Positions 33,507-43,438 are shown, counted from the stretch's first letter. The stretch is DNA of 64,000 bases from Flavobacterium fluvii (GCF_900129545.1 NZ_FQWB01000001.1:992001-1056000), one strand, 5' to 3'. Notes: generated from the sequence alone by a model not told the origin. Translations and numbers: made by a program.

Positions 33507-34451
33507 ATGGAAAAAGCAATTAGCATAACAGAAAATCCTTTTGCCAAGACTAACGGCAGGGGAAAAGATGTAAAAGAAACAGCAGTTGTGGGATTGACGC
33601 AAACTGCGGTTGTTTTAATTATTGCCATCTTGGTTATCATTTTGGGAATCATTATTTATCAAGGACGCACTAAGTTTTCCTGGGAATTTATCAGTTCTTT
33701 TCCAACCGACGGAATGACCCAAGGAGGAATATTTCCAGCATTGATAGGTACTTTTATATTGGTTATCGTGATGTCGATAGCGGCCGTTCCTTTCGGGACC
33801 ATTACGGCGATTTATTTAACGGAATATGCACACGAAAATTCAAAATTTGCCGCAGCGGTTCGGTTTTCCATTCGGACACTGGCAGTAGTTCCTTCGATAA
33901 TTTTCGGGCTTTTTGGTCTTGGTTTTTTTATCCAATTTGTGGGAACTGGAATGGATTCCGCTTTCAATGATGGGCAATTGCGTTGGGGACAACCCAACAT
34001 TCTTTGGGCGAGTTTAACAATGGCCTTGTTGACGCTTCCCGTGATTATCGTTTCTGTTGAGGAAGCCTTGAAAACAATTCCGAGAGAGTTGCGAGAAGCC
34101 AGTTTGGCATTGGGCGCTACCAAATGGCAAACCATAAAGCATGTCGTTTTTCCGGGTTCTATTTCCGGAATCATGACCGGAACAATTCTTGCCGTGAGTA
34201 GAGGTGCCGGCGAAGTTGCTCCTATTTTGTTTACTGGAGCAGCATATTATTTGGCCACTTTGCCGGGTTCTTTAAGCGACCAATTCATGAATTTAGGATA
34301 CCATGTTTACATTATGTCAACCCAATCTTCTGATGTGGAGAAAACAATGCCTATCCAGTTTGCAACAACCTTGGTATTGTTGATTTTAACATTGTCGTTA
34401 AATTTGGTAGCGGTAATCATTCGATCAAGAATTAGAAGAAAAGCAAAATAA
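33507..34451 (+). CDS. pstA: Phosphate ABC transporter permease PstA
   Basis: 314 residues with six TM helices and the EAA-type loop (LREASLALGATKWQTIKHVVFPGSISGI). It forms the inner-membrane channel with PstC. It begins 2 bp after pstC and is separated from pstB by 140 bp that contain a dispersed repeat. Confidence 0.95.
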   Translation: MEKAISITENPFAKTNGRGKDVKETAVVGLTQTAVVLIIAILVIILGIIIYQGRTKFSWEFISSFPTDGMTQGGIFPALIGTFILVIVMSIAAVPFGTITAIYLTEYAHENSKFAAAVRFSIRTLAVVPSIIFGLFGLGFFIQFVGTGMDSAFNDGQLRWGQPNILWASLTMALLTLPVIIVSVEEALKTIPRELREASLALGATKWQTIKHVVFPGSISGIMTGTILAVSRGAGEVAPILFTGAAYYLATLPGSLSDQFMNLGYHVYIMSTQSSDVEKTMPIQFATTLVLLILTLSLNLVAVIIRSRIRRKAK

Positions 34452-34471
34452 AAAGTAAGGCACAAAAAAAT

Positions 34472-34576
34472 GCCGCCAAGTCGCCAAGTCACAAAGAAAT
34501 TGTGTTGGTGAATTTGGAAAAAGACTTAAAAAAATATTTCAAATAATTAAAATTCGTGCCTTTGCGCCTTTGTGGC
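34472..34576. repeat. CCGCCAAG / CTTTGTGGC repeat pair between pstA and pstB
   Basis: The left end GCCGCCAAGTCGCCAAGTC (34472-34490) and right end CGTGCCTTTGCGCCTTTGTG (34555-34574) form an imperfect inverted pair around AT-rich sequence. The same ends bracket the nrdB-nrdA gap (51380-51404 and 51598-51630). Confidence 0.65.
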
Positions 34577-34591
34577 ATAAACAAAAATAAA

Positions 34592-35350
34592 ATGAGAGAC
34601 ATAAAAATACAGGTTAATGATTTGTCATTGTACTACGGCGAGAAAAAAGCGTTGAAGGAAATTTCGATGCAGATTCCAGCCAATAAAGTAACCGCTTTAA
34701 TAGGGCCTTCTGGTTGTGGTAAATCTACTTTTTTGAGATGCATTAACCGAATGAATGATTTGATTCCAAGTGTAAAAATAACTGGTGAATTGCTTGTGGA
34801 AGGAATCGACATCTATGACAAGAACGTGGATGTTGTTAATATTCGAAAAAAAATAGGGATGGTATTTCAAAAATCCAATCCTTTTCCGAAATCCATTTAT
34901 GAAAATATAGCTTACGGCCCTCGTATAAACGGCATAAAAGACAAAACCCAATTGGACGAAATTGTGGAAACTTCTTTGCGACAAGCAGCCATTTGGGACG
35001 AATTAAAAGACAGGTTGGGCGATTCTGCCCTGGGATTGTCTGGAGGACAACAGCAACGGTTGTGTATTGCACGAACATTGGCGGTAAGCCCGGACATTAT
35101 CCTTATGGACGAACCAGCCAGCGCCTTGGATCCAATTTCGACATCTAAAATTGAAGAATTGGTACATGAATTGAAAGAACAGTACACCATTATAATTGTG
35201 ACCCACAATATGCAACAAGCAGCAAGAACCAGTGATCATACGGCGTTCTTTTATATGGGTGAATTGATTGAAATGGGGAAAACAAATACTATTTTTACCA
35301 AGCCAGAAAAAAAACAAACCGAGGATTATATCACGGGAAGATTCGGATAA
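34592..35350 (+). CDS. pstB: Phosphate ABC transporter ATPase
   Basis: 252 residues from the ATG at 34592. Walker A (GPSGCGKST), Q-loop ([12 protein letters not shown]), signature ([13 protein letters not shown]), Walker B with DEPASALD and the H-loop ([10 protein letters not shown]) are all intact. It powers phosphate uptake through PstCA. phoU follows after 52 bp. Confidence 0.96.
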   Translation: MRDIKIQVNDLSLYYGEKKALKEISMQIPANKVTALIGPSGCGKSTFLRCINRMNDLIPSVKITGELLVEGIDIYDKNVDVVNIRKKIGMVFQKSNPFPKSIYENIAYGPRINGIKDKTQLDEIVETSLRQAAIWDELKDRLGDSALGLSGGQQQRLCIARTLAVSPDIILMDEPASALDPISTSKIEELVHELKEQYTIIIVTHNMQQAARTSDHTAFFYMGELIEMGKTNTIFTKPEKKQTEDYITGRFG

Positions 35351-35402
35351 TCGTATTCAAAATCTTTTATCCAATATCCAATACCTAAAATCGTATATCA
35401 GT

Positions 35403-36065
35403 ATGACACATTTTGAAATAGAATTAGAAAAATTAAATAATGTAATCGTAAAAATTGGTTCTTTGGCCGAAAGCCAAGTTAGCGAATCGGTAAAAGCATT
35501 GCTTTCTGAACCAATTGAAGGTAAAGAAGTAAAGAAAATTGAGAATAAAATCGACAAATTAGACGTAAAAATCGACGAGATTTGTCAAAGTATTTTTGCC
35601 CTTCAACAGCCCGTGGCTTCTGACTTGCGTTTTATCATGGGAGCTTTGCAAATTAGCAACGAGATAGAACGAATAGGGGATTTGGCCGTCAGCATCATCA
35701 AAAGAGCCAAAAACATCAAGGACAAACACGATTTGGTATCCAAGTTTGAAATTGCAGATTTAGGCAGACAAGTGGAACTCATTACGGCAAAAACCAATTC
35801 CTATTTCTTGACTCGTGACGAACATACTTTTGCAGAAATTTTTAGTTTGAATGCGGCAATTAAAAATAAAAGCGAAGAAGCTATTCAAGGCATCATTTCT
35901 GAAATGAAGTCCCATTCAAAAACGGTGTTGTCAGGAACAAATCTTGTAATTGTCATTAAACATTTGGAACGAATTTCCGATCATTGTTCCAATATCGCCG
36001 AGCATGTTTATTTTATTGTTTATGCCAAGATTATCAAACACGAAAATCCGAATACGGAATCTTGA
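35403..36065 (+). CDS. phoU: Phosphate signalling protein PhoU
   Basis: 220 residues from the ATG at 35403 (MTHFEIELEKLN). It is an all-helical protein with two PhoU repeats: ASDLRFIMGALQISNEIERIGD near residue 70 and LERISDHCSNIAEHVYFIV near 185. PhoU links the Pst transporter to PhoR and suppresses the regulon in high phosphate. It is the last gene of the pst operon. Confidence 0.94.
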   Translation: MTHFEIELEKLNNVIVKIGSLAESQVSESVKALLSEPIEGKEVKKIENKIDKLDVKIDEICQSIFALQQPVASDLRFIMGALQISNEIERIGDLAVSIIKRAKNIKDKHDLVSKFEIADLGRQVELITAKTNSYFLTRDEHTFAEIFSLNAAIKNKSEEAIQGIISEMKSHSKTVLSGTNLVIVIKHLERISDHCSNIAEHVYFIVYAKIIKHENPNTES

Positions 36066-36079
36066 TTGTAACCTAAATA

Positions 36080-36124
36080 TTAAAACCCGAATTAGACTAA
36101 TTGCTAGTGTAATTCGGGTTTTTT
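36080..36124. terminator. phoU terminator overlapping the end of the convergent GT gene
   Basis: AAAACCCGAATTA (about 36082-36094) and TAATTCGGGTTTT (about 36110-36122) form a strong stem followed by Ts. The stop and last codons of the minus-strand glycosyltransferase gene lie in its loop and right arm. Confidence 0.85.
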
Positions 36125-37210
36125 GATGACAAGTGGGATGGTTTTGTTCTCGAATACCTGAAATAAATTTCTCCAATCCAATTGGTTTTCTAACTGGGGC
36201 AATCCTTTATAAACATCGGTTTCCATAAGGTTTTCTATCCTGAAATCATCCTGTTTTGCATAGGAAACCAATCCTTCTTTTTTGAATTTTTCGGCTAGAT
36301 ATTCCTGTTCATATTGGCCTGGTGTTGGAATGAAAAAGGCTTTCTTTCCCAGCTTTACCAAATCCATTATGGTGGTGTAACCGGAACGACACAAAATGGT
36401 TTCACTTTCGTTGAATGTTTGTTCCAGTTGGCGGCTATTCATAAAGTTGTAATACGTTACATTGCTTGTCTCTTCCTTTTTCTGGTTGTCTTCGACAATG
36501 CCTTTTATAAAGACTATTTTGCCTTCAAACAGCAAGATTTCTTTTTTCAGTTTCTCTTCCAATAATCCTCGTTGAGGTTCCGGCCCCGATAAAATAATCA
36601 TCAAATCGTATCGTTTTGCAACCTCTCTTTTTTGCATTCGGCTCAATGGGCCAATGTATTTTATGTCGAAATCGACTTTTTTTACGTGGCCTAGTTTGCC
36701 GCTCAAATTTTGGATTCCTTCAAAATCCGGCACCCAACATTCCACGTATTTTTTTATGACATATTGATGCAGCTTACTGGTAATCCAGGTGGTACTTCCC
36801 GTCATCACGTTCAGTTGATGGGTAATGAATACCGAAGGCACTTTTTGGCTGTAAACCCCCAATCGATTGTCTGAAATGATGCCGTCAATATTGTATTTCT
36901 TGACCCATTTCTTGATTGTTTTTTTTTCTTCCAAAATGGCTTCAATCATTTTGGGACAATTTTGCAACAACTTCCATTTGAAATTTTTGCCGTTCTTGGC
37001 ATATTCTATTTGGTACGAAGGCAATTCCAGCGATTGCAGATAAGGAAATTCTTTTCGCAATAATTCCAGTGCAACTCCATCCGAAGCTATAATTGGAACA
37101 TAATCATTTTCCTGCAATGCCTTAATGATGGGAATACATCTTGTGGCGTGACCCAAACCCCAATTTAAAGGAGCAATCAAGATAGTTTTGTTGGTAGAAT
37201 TGAAATCCAT
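36104..37210 (-). CDS. MurG-like glycosyltransferase
   Basis: 368 residues of GT-B fold. N-terminal lobe: APLNWGLGHATRCIPII; C-terminal lobe: LSGPEPQRG, SETILCRSGYTTIMDLVKLGKKAFFIPTPGQYEQEYLAE, which match the UDP-sugar-binding region of the MurG/GT28 group. The substrate is unknown; surface glycan or glycolipid synthesis is plausible. It has a single copy of each lobe and normal length. It is convergent with phoU, whose terminator runs through its 3' end. Confidence 0.85.
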   Translation of the reverse strand: MDFNSTNKTILIAPLNWGLGHATRCIPIIKALQENDYVPIIASDGVALELLRKEFPYLQSLELPSYQIEYAKNGKNFKWKLLQNCPKMIEAILEEKKTIKKWVKKYNIDGIISDNRLGVYSQKVPSVFITHQLNVMTGSTTWITSKLHQYVIKKYVECWVPDFEGIQNLSGKLGHVKKVDFDIKYIGPLSRMQKREVAKRYDLMIILSGPEPQRGLLEEKLKKEILLFEGKIVFIKGIVEDNQKKEETSNVTYYNFMNSRQLEQTFNESETILCRSGYTTIMDLVKLGKKAFFIPTPGQYEQEYLAEKFKKEGLVSYAKQDDFRIENLMETDVYKGLPQLENQLDWRNLFQVFENKTIPLVIKKPELH

Positions 37211-37296
37211 TTATTTGTATAAATTATGGGCGAAAGATATAAAAAGCACCAACGTTTCACATTTTGAAAGCATTATTTTACCATTAAGTTAAGGTA

Positions 37297-37335
37297 TAAA
37301 AAAACTGTCCAGAATTCTATTTCTGGACAGTTAAT
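37297..37335 (-). terminator. Terminator of the 37350 gene
   Basis: AACTGTCCAGAA (37303-37314) pairs with TTCTGGACAGTT (37321-37332) around a 6-nt loop, with a T run on the minus strand. Confidence 0.85.
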
Positions 37336-37349
37336 TTTTTTAGGAAATG

Positions 37350-37877
37350 TTAGTCCTGGATATAGGTCTTGTTTCCGTTTTTGTTGATGTAATATTTTCC
37401 GCCTCTTGGGCCTGTGTAAACTTTTTTGCCATTGTATTCACCAGTAACTTTGTCTGGAGTTTTTGGAGCTTTTTCGTTGGACTCTTTTAATGTTGGGGCT
37501 TTGGTTACTTTCTTTTTTGTGTCTTTTGAAACCGTTTCTTTTTTGTCAACCACTTTTTTGTCGGCTGTTTTTGCTTTTGATGTTGTTTCTTTTTTTACAG
37601 TTTCCTTTTTTGCAGAAGTTTTGACAGTGACATCTTTGTCATAATCGTATCCTGATTTCTTTTTGGTGGTTTCTTTCTTGGTAGTTGCTTTAGTGGTAGT
37701 TGATTTAGAAGTCACCTCTTTTTTTGTAGATTTTACGGGAACTTCTTTGTCGTAATCATATCCTGATTTCTTTTTGGTAGTTTCTTTCTTGACAGGTTCC
37801 TTTTTCGCTTCAGTGTCTTGAGCATAAAAACTATTTGAGAAAACAAAAAGAAAACACAGGAATACTAATTTTTTCAT
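37350..37877 (-). CDS. Lys-rich exported protein with GYDYDK repeat and PBCV-type basic C-terminus
   Basis: 175 residues from the ATG at 37877. The signal peptide ends FYAQ at about residue 20. The middle is nearly all K, T, S, E and V, with an exact 15-residue repeat (KKETTKKKSGYDYDK) at residues 30-44 and 67-81. The tail (YNGKKVYTGPRGGKYYINKN, then KTYI) matches the PBCV basic adaptor-like motif. The role is unknown. It would be highly positively charged in the periplasm or at the surface. Confidence 0.85.
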   Translation of the reverse strand: MKKLVFLCFLFVFSNSFYAQDTEAKKEPVKKETTKKKSGYDYDKEVPVKSTKKEVTSKSTTTKATTKKETTKKKSGYDYDKDVTVKTSAKKETVKKETTSKAKTADKKVVDKKETVSKDTKKKVTKAPTLKESNEKAPKTPDKVTGEYNGKKVYTGPRGGKYYINKNGNKTYIQD

Positions 37878-37965
37878 AATAGACTGTTTTTTAAGTTGGA
37901 AGATTAAAAATAATGATTTTTGAATAGAAACTATATTTTTCAAGCGATTTATATTTGGCAGTAGT

Positions 37966-40900
37966 TTAAAAATAAGCCCTCAATTGCACGCTTCCCGTAT
38001 GGATAGTTTGGCTGGTTTCACTTTTTCGACCTTGATAATTCAGGTTGATGTCCAGAAAATTGGTCAAGTTTTTTTGCAAAAGTAATCGCCAAGTCAAGTT
38101 TTGTCCCGTTTGCAATCCTTCGAGCATTTGAAATCCCACCGATGAAAATTCATTACCGACGAATTTGTTTTGGTAAAAGGAAACCTCCCCGTTCATCGTT
38201 ATTTTTTTCTCGCCTGCATAAGAAAATGAAGTCCCGAATCGGCTTTGTAACAAGGTTTCAAAGCTGCCAATTTGATTTTCTTTGTTTTGCAATTCGTAAA
38301 ACAAGTCCCAACTCGTGCTTTTCGAAAACAAATAACTGATTTTTGGAGCCAATTGATAGCCTTTGATTTCATAATTTTTCTCCGGATAATTTTCTGATGT
38401 CAAAGCGGTTTGGATGGTTTTGGCAAACATCCCGAACAACCAACTTTTGTGGTATAAATGATTGTATTGAATTTGGTTCGAACTGTTTTTGGCATTTTGT
38501 GAACCGATGGAAAGCAAGTTTTTATTCTCGTTTTGAACGTAAGTGTAGGTTACGGAATGCAATTGCTTGCCGCGATTATAAAATAAACTATTCCTGAAAC
38601 TGGAATTCAATCCCAAAACATTTTCCTCGGATTTGTTGAATGGATTCAAGTCAAAATTATCGCCTTTGTTTTCCACTTTTCGGTCGATGAGATAGGAAGT
38701 TTGGTTGTAGAAATAGGAAAGCGTTTTTTTGAATCCAGTCTCGTTTTGCCATTGATTGGGGTTTAAAACAATCGATTGGGAAAATTTATTCTGGTGCGTT
38801 TTGATGTAAATTCGGTTCGGTAAATACACTCGGATATATTTTGCTTGATCCACAAAGGGAGCCACTTCAAACTCCTCCAATTCCTGAATTCCGTTGTTGT
38901 TGTAGTCGTTCCAAGTGTAAACGCCTTGCCCGACAGGAACTTCAAGATAGGTGAATTCTTGTTGTGGAATGGAACCCGAATTGGTTTCGAAAACCGTCGT
39001 CGATTGAATCAATTGATTGAAAAAACGGTCGTTGTAAATCATTCTGGAATTCAATGAAGGTTCGTTTTTCTTGGCTTTATCCACAAAATCCAAGACTCTA
39101 TAATTCACGAAAAGGGATAAGTCGCTTTTGCTGGTTTGAATTAATTTCGACCGCAAGGCAAAGGTTTGGGAATTGTTCACCCGTTGAATGATTCCGTTTT
39201 GCAAACTGTCATTCGCTCTTTTAAAATAACCCAATTCCACAAAAACTTTCGTGCTGTCACCACGACCAACAAAAAATCCATATTCCGTGAATTTTTGACT
39301 CAATGCCGAAAATTGGTTGGTGAATCTGTCTTTTTCTTGGTTATCTTCCAATTTCAGGCTGCTACCAATCCAGTTTTTCTTGAAATGATACTTGACTTGG
39401 GTTTGGTTTCGCAAGAATTTCGATGTGGAAGTTGTGGCATCGCTGTTCAAGTAACTTCCCAAGCTTTGAATTTTCCAGTGATTCAAATTAAACGAAGCAT
39501 TCAAAAAATGACGATTCCCGGAAAAATTCTCCGAGAAATCCAGTTTTTCAAATTGGTAAACCAAGTTTCCTTTTTCGGGTAACGTCATTTGCAATCCCGA
39601 AACCAAATAACTTTGATTCCCGATGGCAGTTGTTCCCAAATTCCAATCCCGGCTAAATTCAATGCTGTAAAGACGTTCCACGGAGCTGAAATCTTTGGCT
39701 ATAAACTGGTAATTGGCAAAAGCATCCACATTCCATTTTCTGGAAAAGAGGCGTTGTTTGGCATTTATTTTTGTCGCCAAACCTTCATTGTTGGAATCGT
39801 CTTTGGTCGAAAACAGGTTCTTGTCATTGTTGCTTATCCCAATTTCAAAATCAATTGCTGTTTTCTCGCTGGGATTGTATTTTCCCAAAAATGTCGCTAC
39901 TTGCGTTTTTATGGGGGCCACCAATTGAATGACGGGTTCGTAATTTCCTTGCGGAATTCCATTTATGGGTTCAATGTATTCGTAAATCCTGCCAATGGCG
40001 GCGCTATTTTTCAGGATGTAATTTCCTTTATTGGCGGCCACTTGGCTAAAACGTACATTGTACAAAATATCATCAGGATTATTTGAATATTCGAAAACCT
40101 CGACAGTGTTTAACAACGTTTTTTTATACAAGATTTTGTTGTCGGAATAGGAATCCAAATAAGCGGAAGGTGCCACCATCAAATCCTGATTGTCGCCGGC
40201 ATCAACCAATATTTGTGCCTGTTCTGCCGAAAGACTTTGTTGCAAAGGTTGGTTTTTCAAGTCGTTTTCGGAATACAAATAACTGCCAAAACTCCATTTT
40301 TTGCTTTCGTGGCTTCCGCCAACGTAAGTCACGAGTCGAGTGTAATTTTGATTGGAAAATTGGTATTCGACCGTAATCCGCATTTCGGAAGTAATGGTGA
40401 AAAGCGGCGTAAATATAATTTCCCCGGCGTTGTAATCGATGGTGTAATCGTTGTTCTCGCCCCGTTTCAAGAGGATTCCGTTCACGTAAACCCGTTCCGA
40501 ACCCGAAATGACCAACACATACAATTCCCCGTTTTGACCAATTAATTTGTACGGACCTTGGTTTCCTTCCTGGCCCACAAAATTACTTTTGGCATATTGT
40601 CCTTTGACCAATGCCGCCGAAGCGAAAACGTTAGTCTTGTTGTCTTCCTCCCCAAAGTCAAAACTGGCTGCAATTCCTTGAGCTTTTTTGTTGAAATTCA
40701 GGAATTGGGTTTTGTGGTTTTCCAGGAAAACATCGCCCGCTCTAATATTCCATTTCTCGCTGAAAAGCTCCATAAAAACATTGTCGAATTGATCCAGTTT
40801 TTGCGAATAACCGCCGTCTTGCAGCGGAATGTTGTTGTCTTGCAAGGAAGCCCGCAAACTTACTTTGTCGGAAAGTTTTCCCGTGATTTGCAAATCGAGA

Positions 40901-41382
40901 TTGGAATTTAAAACCGAATTTTGATTGTTGCCAATAGTCACGCCACGCGTGATGCTTCCAGAAGTGTTGAGTCCTTCAAAGGGAGTGGTTTTTTTCTGGA
41001 GACTTTCTCCTTCCACTTTGTACAAACTGCCTGCGGCCGCTTCGTTGCTTACCACTTTGCTGTCGTCATAAATGCGATATTCTTTGGTTAAAATCTCGGG
41101 AAGTTTCAGGTAATGAACCGTTAGCGAATCGGAGGTTTCAGGAAAATTTTCGTTTAAAACCAGTGTTCCTTTTCCGAAATTTATTTTGTAAAAAGTGGAG
41201 TCAATTGGTTTTTCATTGGCGTCAAGCAATTGGAAAGAACTAGAATTGATGCTCGTGTTTTCCAGATGAATCGTATCGCGAGTAACGGGGATTTTTTTGG
41301 TTTTGTACGACGAATTTTCTTCCTGGGCCTGAAGTCCAGAAAAGCAGAGAATTGCCAACAAAATCAAGATGTTTTTTAACAT
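37966..41382 (-). CDS. Very large outer-membrane beta-barrel candidate
   Basis: 1138 residues. A signal peptide (LILLAILCFSGLQAQ) leads to an N-terminal beta domain and then a long run of amphipathic strands with alternating aromatics. A SprA-like phrase, SGSITRGVTIGNNQNS, is near residue 140. The C-terminus SVQLRAYF ends in Phe. There is no plug or TonB box. I recognise it as a conserved Flavobacteriaceae envelope protein without a known function. It lies alone between the Lys-rich protein and lysC. Confidence 0.75.
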   Translation of the reverse strand: MLKNILILLAILCFSGLQAQEENSSYKTKKIPVTRDTIHLENTSINSSSFQLLDANEKPIDSTFYKINFGKGTLVLNENFPETSDSLTVHYLKLPEILTKEYRIYDDSKVVSNEAAAGSLYKVEGESLQKKTTPFEGLNTSGSITRGVTIGNNQNSVLNSNLDLQITGKLSDKVSLRASLQDNNIPLQDGGYSQKLDQFDNVFMELFSEKWNIRAGDVFLENHKTQFLNFNKKAQGIAASFDFGEEDNKTNVFASAALVKGQYAKSNFVGQEGNQGPYKLIGQNGELYVLVISGSERVYVNGILLKRGENNDYTIDYNAGEIIFTPLFTITSEMRITVEYQFSNQNYTRLVTYVGGSHESKKWSFGSYLYSENDLKNQPLQQSLSAEQAQILVDAGDNQDLMVAPSAYLDSYSDNKILYKKTLLNTVEVFEYSNNPDDILYNVRFSQVAANKGNYILKNSAAIGRIYEYIEPINGIPQGNYEPVIQLVAPIKTQVATFLGKYNPSEKTAIDFEIGISNNDKNLFSTKDDSNNEGLATKINAKQRLFSRKWNVDAFANYQFIAKDFSSVERLYSIEFSRDWNLGTTAIGNQSYLVSGLQMTLPEKGNLVYQFEKLDFSENFSGNRHFLNASFNLNHWKIQSLGSYLNSDATTSTSKFLRNQTQVKYHFKKNWIGSSLKLEDNQEKDRFTNQFSALSQKFTEYGFFVGRGDSTKVFVELGYFKRANDSLQNGIIQRVNNSQTFALRSKLIQTSKSDLSLFVNYRVLDFVDKAKKNEPSLNSRMIYNDRFFNQLIQSTTVFETNSGSIPQQEFTYLEVPVGQGVYTWNDYNNNGIQELEEFEVAPFVDQAKYIRVYLPNRIYIKTHQNKFSQSIVLNPNQWQNETGFKKTLSYFYNQTSYLIDRKVENKGDNFDLNPFNKSEENVLGLNSSFRNSLFYNRGKQLHSVTYTYVQNENKNLLSIGSQNAKNSSNQIQYNHLYHKSWLFGMFAKTIQTALTSENYPEKNYEIKGYQLAPKISYLFSKSTSWDLFYELQNKENQIGSFETLLQSRFGTSFSYAGEKKITMNGEVSFYQNKFVGNEFSSVGFQMLEGLQTGQNLTWRLLLQKNLTNFLDINLNYQGRKSETSQTIHTGSVQLRAYF

Positions 41383-41440
41383 AGATACATTAACTCGAAA
41401 GTATCAAAAGTAGTATTTATAATTGGGAAATTGTAATGAC

Positions 41441-41488
41441 AAAAAAACCGCAAATTCACAGGGTTTAAAATCTGTGAATTTGCGGTAA
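41441..41488 (-). terminator. Terminator of the GNAT-aspartokinase unit
   Basis: A perfect 15-bp stem, ACCGCAAATTCACAG (41447-41461) with CTGTGAATTTGCGGT (41472-41486), is followed by a T run on the minus strand. Confidence 0.9.
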
Positions 41489-41508
41489 AATTATTTTCAA
41501 TTGTTATT

Positions 41509-42765
41509 CTAGCTTTCCTTAGTCACGATTTGCATCGTTTCTCGGCTTACTTGTTTTAGAATAACCGTTTTGTTTTCTTCAACTGTATGTGCCGCTTTTT
41601 CGTCGAAATGGCGAATGGTGTACAAAGTAACATTTTCGGTAAAATCTACCTTGAATTTTTTGGACAAGATGGCATTTACGTCCTTGAAATTGCCAAACTT
41701 GTCTTCCACGCAAACTGAAAAACTGATGGCAGAATTCTGGATCAAGTTTACTTTTAATTTGAATTGGTGAAACAAACCAAAAATCTCGCTGATGTGTTCC
41801 TCCATGATGAAAGAGAAATCTATCGAAGAAAGCGAAATCAACAATTGGTTTCTTTTGACAATAAAACAAGGCAAATAGGGTTCCAAATCAGCACCTTTGG
41901 CAACGCTTGTTCCCGGCAACAACGGGTTGATAAACGATTTTACATACAAAGGAATTTCCTTTTTTTGTAGCGGTTGCAAGGTTTTTGGGTGGATAACGGT
42001 TGCTCCGTAAAATGCTAATTCGATGGCTTCACGATAGGAAATTTGGTTCAACAAACTCGCGTTTTCAAAATATCTTGGATCGGCATTCATCACTCCCGGA
42101 ACGTCTTTCCAGATGGTTACACTTTCGGCATTCAAGCAATAAGCAAAAATCGCGGCAGTGTAATCGGAACCTTCACGACCCAATGTTGTGGTGAAATTAT
42201 TTTCGTCAGAACCCAAGAATCCTTGAGTGATGTTCAATATTTTTCCTTTTACGTTTTTGGAGATGTTTTTCTTGGTCAAATCCCAATCCACTTCTGCATC
42301 TCTGTAGTTTGAATCCGTTTTCACGAAGTTTCTCACATCAAGCCATTGCGTTTTGATGCCCATATGAGTCATGAAATGACTCAAAACCGTGGTCGAAATC
42401 AATTCGCCATAACTCACGATTTGGTCGTAAACAAAATTGTAATTCGGTGATTTGTTGTGTGCCAAGAAATATTCCAAATCTGCAAACTGCGTGTTTACGG
42501 CAGCAAAAGCGGGATTGTTCTCGTCTTCGAATAAATCCAACAGGATTTCGTTGTGGTATTTTTTTACTTCTTGAACTGATGATTGCAATTCTGCCGATTT
42601 GTCGAAATAGTTTTTGATGACTAATTCCAAGGCATTCGTGGTTTTTCCCATTGCGGAAACCACCAATAATACGTCTTCGTAACCTGCTGTTTGCAAAACG
42701 CTGTACACGTTTTTAATTCCTTCGGCATCTTTCACGGAAGCGCCACCAAATTTGAATACTCTCAT
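41509..42765 (-). CDS. lysC: Aspartate kinase
   Basis: 418 residues. It phosphorylates aspartate as the first step to Lys, Thr, Met and diaminopimelate. The family start is MRVFKFGGASVKDAEG, with GREGSDYTAAIFA and VTIWKDVPGVMNADPR in the catalytic part. The C-terminal region (about 300-418) looks like ACT domains. It is monofunctional, without a homoserine dehydrogenase domain. It starts 25 bp after the GNAT gene. Confidence 0.94.
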   Translation of the reverse strand: MRVFKFGGASVKDAEGIKNVYSVLQTAGYEDVLLVVSAMGKTTNALELVIKNYFDKSAELQSSVQEVKKYHNEILLDLFEDENNPAFAAVNTQFADLEYFLAHNKSPNYNFVYDQIVSYGELISTTVLSHFMTHMGIKTQWLDVRNFVKTDSNYRDAEVDWDLTKKNISKNVKGKILNITQGFLGSDENNFTTTLGREGSDYTAAIFAYCLNAESVTIWKDVPGVMNADPRYFENASLLNQISYREAIELAFYGATVIHPKTLQPLQKKEIPLYVKSFINPLLPGTSVAKGADLEPYLPCFIVKRNQLLISLSSIDFSFIMEEHISEIFGLFHQFKLKVNLIQNSAISFSVCVEDKFGNFKDVNAILSKKFKVDFTENVTLYTIRHFDEKAAHTVEENKTVILKQVSRETMQIVTKES

Positions 42766-42790
42766 GTTGTTATATAAAAAATTTGTAATT

Positions 42791-43270
42791 TTATTTTAAC
42801 CTATTTTCAACGAAATAGTTGATTGCTGTTTCGTCCATTTGTGCCACTCTCCATTCGTCGAGTACTTTGGCTCCTGATTTTTTATAGAATTCGACTGCAG
42901 GCGTGTTCCAATCCAGAACATTCCATTCAATCCTGCGAACCTTGTCTTTTTTGCCTTGTTTGATGATTTCAGAATACAAGGCATAGCCCAAACCTGTGCC
43001 GCGCATTTCCTCTTTCACTATCAAATCTTCCAAATGGATGGTTTTTCCTTTCCAAGTCGAATATCGGTAGTAATACAAAGCGATTCCCACAATTTGCTTT
43101 TCCACTTCGGCAACAAAAACATGGAATAATGGAGCTGGTCCAAAACCATCACGAACTAAATCTTCCACAGTTACTACAACAGCTTCAGGTTCTTTTTCAA
43201 AATCCGCCAATTCTTGGATGAGGCCTAAAACGGCTTTCATGTCATCTGGATTGGCTTTTCTGATGTTCAT
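42791..43270 (-). CDS. GNAT family N-acetyltransferase
   Basis: 159 residues, GNAT fold. The acetyl-CoA loop EEMRGTGLGYALYSEI (Q/RxxGxG/A pattern) is at about residue 90, and WNVLDWNTPAVEFYKKSGAK follows. It resembles diamine acetyltransferase-like proteins; the substrate cannot be read. It precedes lysC on the same strand. Confidence 0.88.
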   Translation of the reverse strand: MNIRKANPDDMKAVLGLIQELADFEKEPEAVVVTVEDLVRDGFGPAPLFHVFVAEVEKQIVGIALYYYRYSTWKGKTIHLEDLIVKEEMRGTGLGYALYSEIIKQGKKDKVRRIEWNVLDWNTPAVEFYKKSGAKVLDEWRVAQMDETAINYFVENRLK

Positions 43271-43438
43271 AATTTCTAAATTAATGTTGTTTTTGGCGTA
43301 AAAATAAATTTTACAAACAAAATGTTATAAAATTCAAGCAGCAAATATACGATTCTGATAAACGATTTGGATAACATGGATTCATTTTCACAAAAAATCC
43401 GATATTTGTGACTTCAAACTAACTACAACGATTTCATA

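Noticed and set aside
39166..40911. Several plus-strand open frames of 97-165 codons opposite the large barrel gene
   Set aside because: They are short overlapping antisense frames of the 1138-codon gene. None has a domain or signal peptide.
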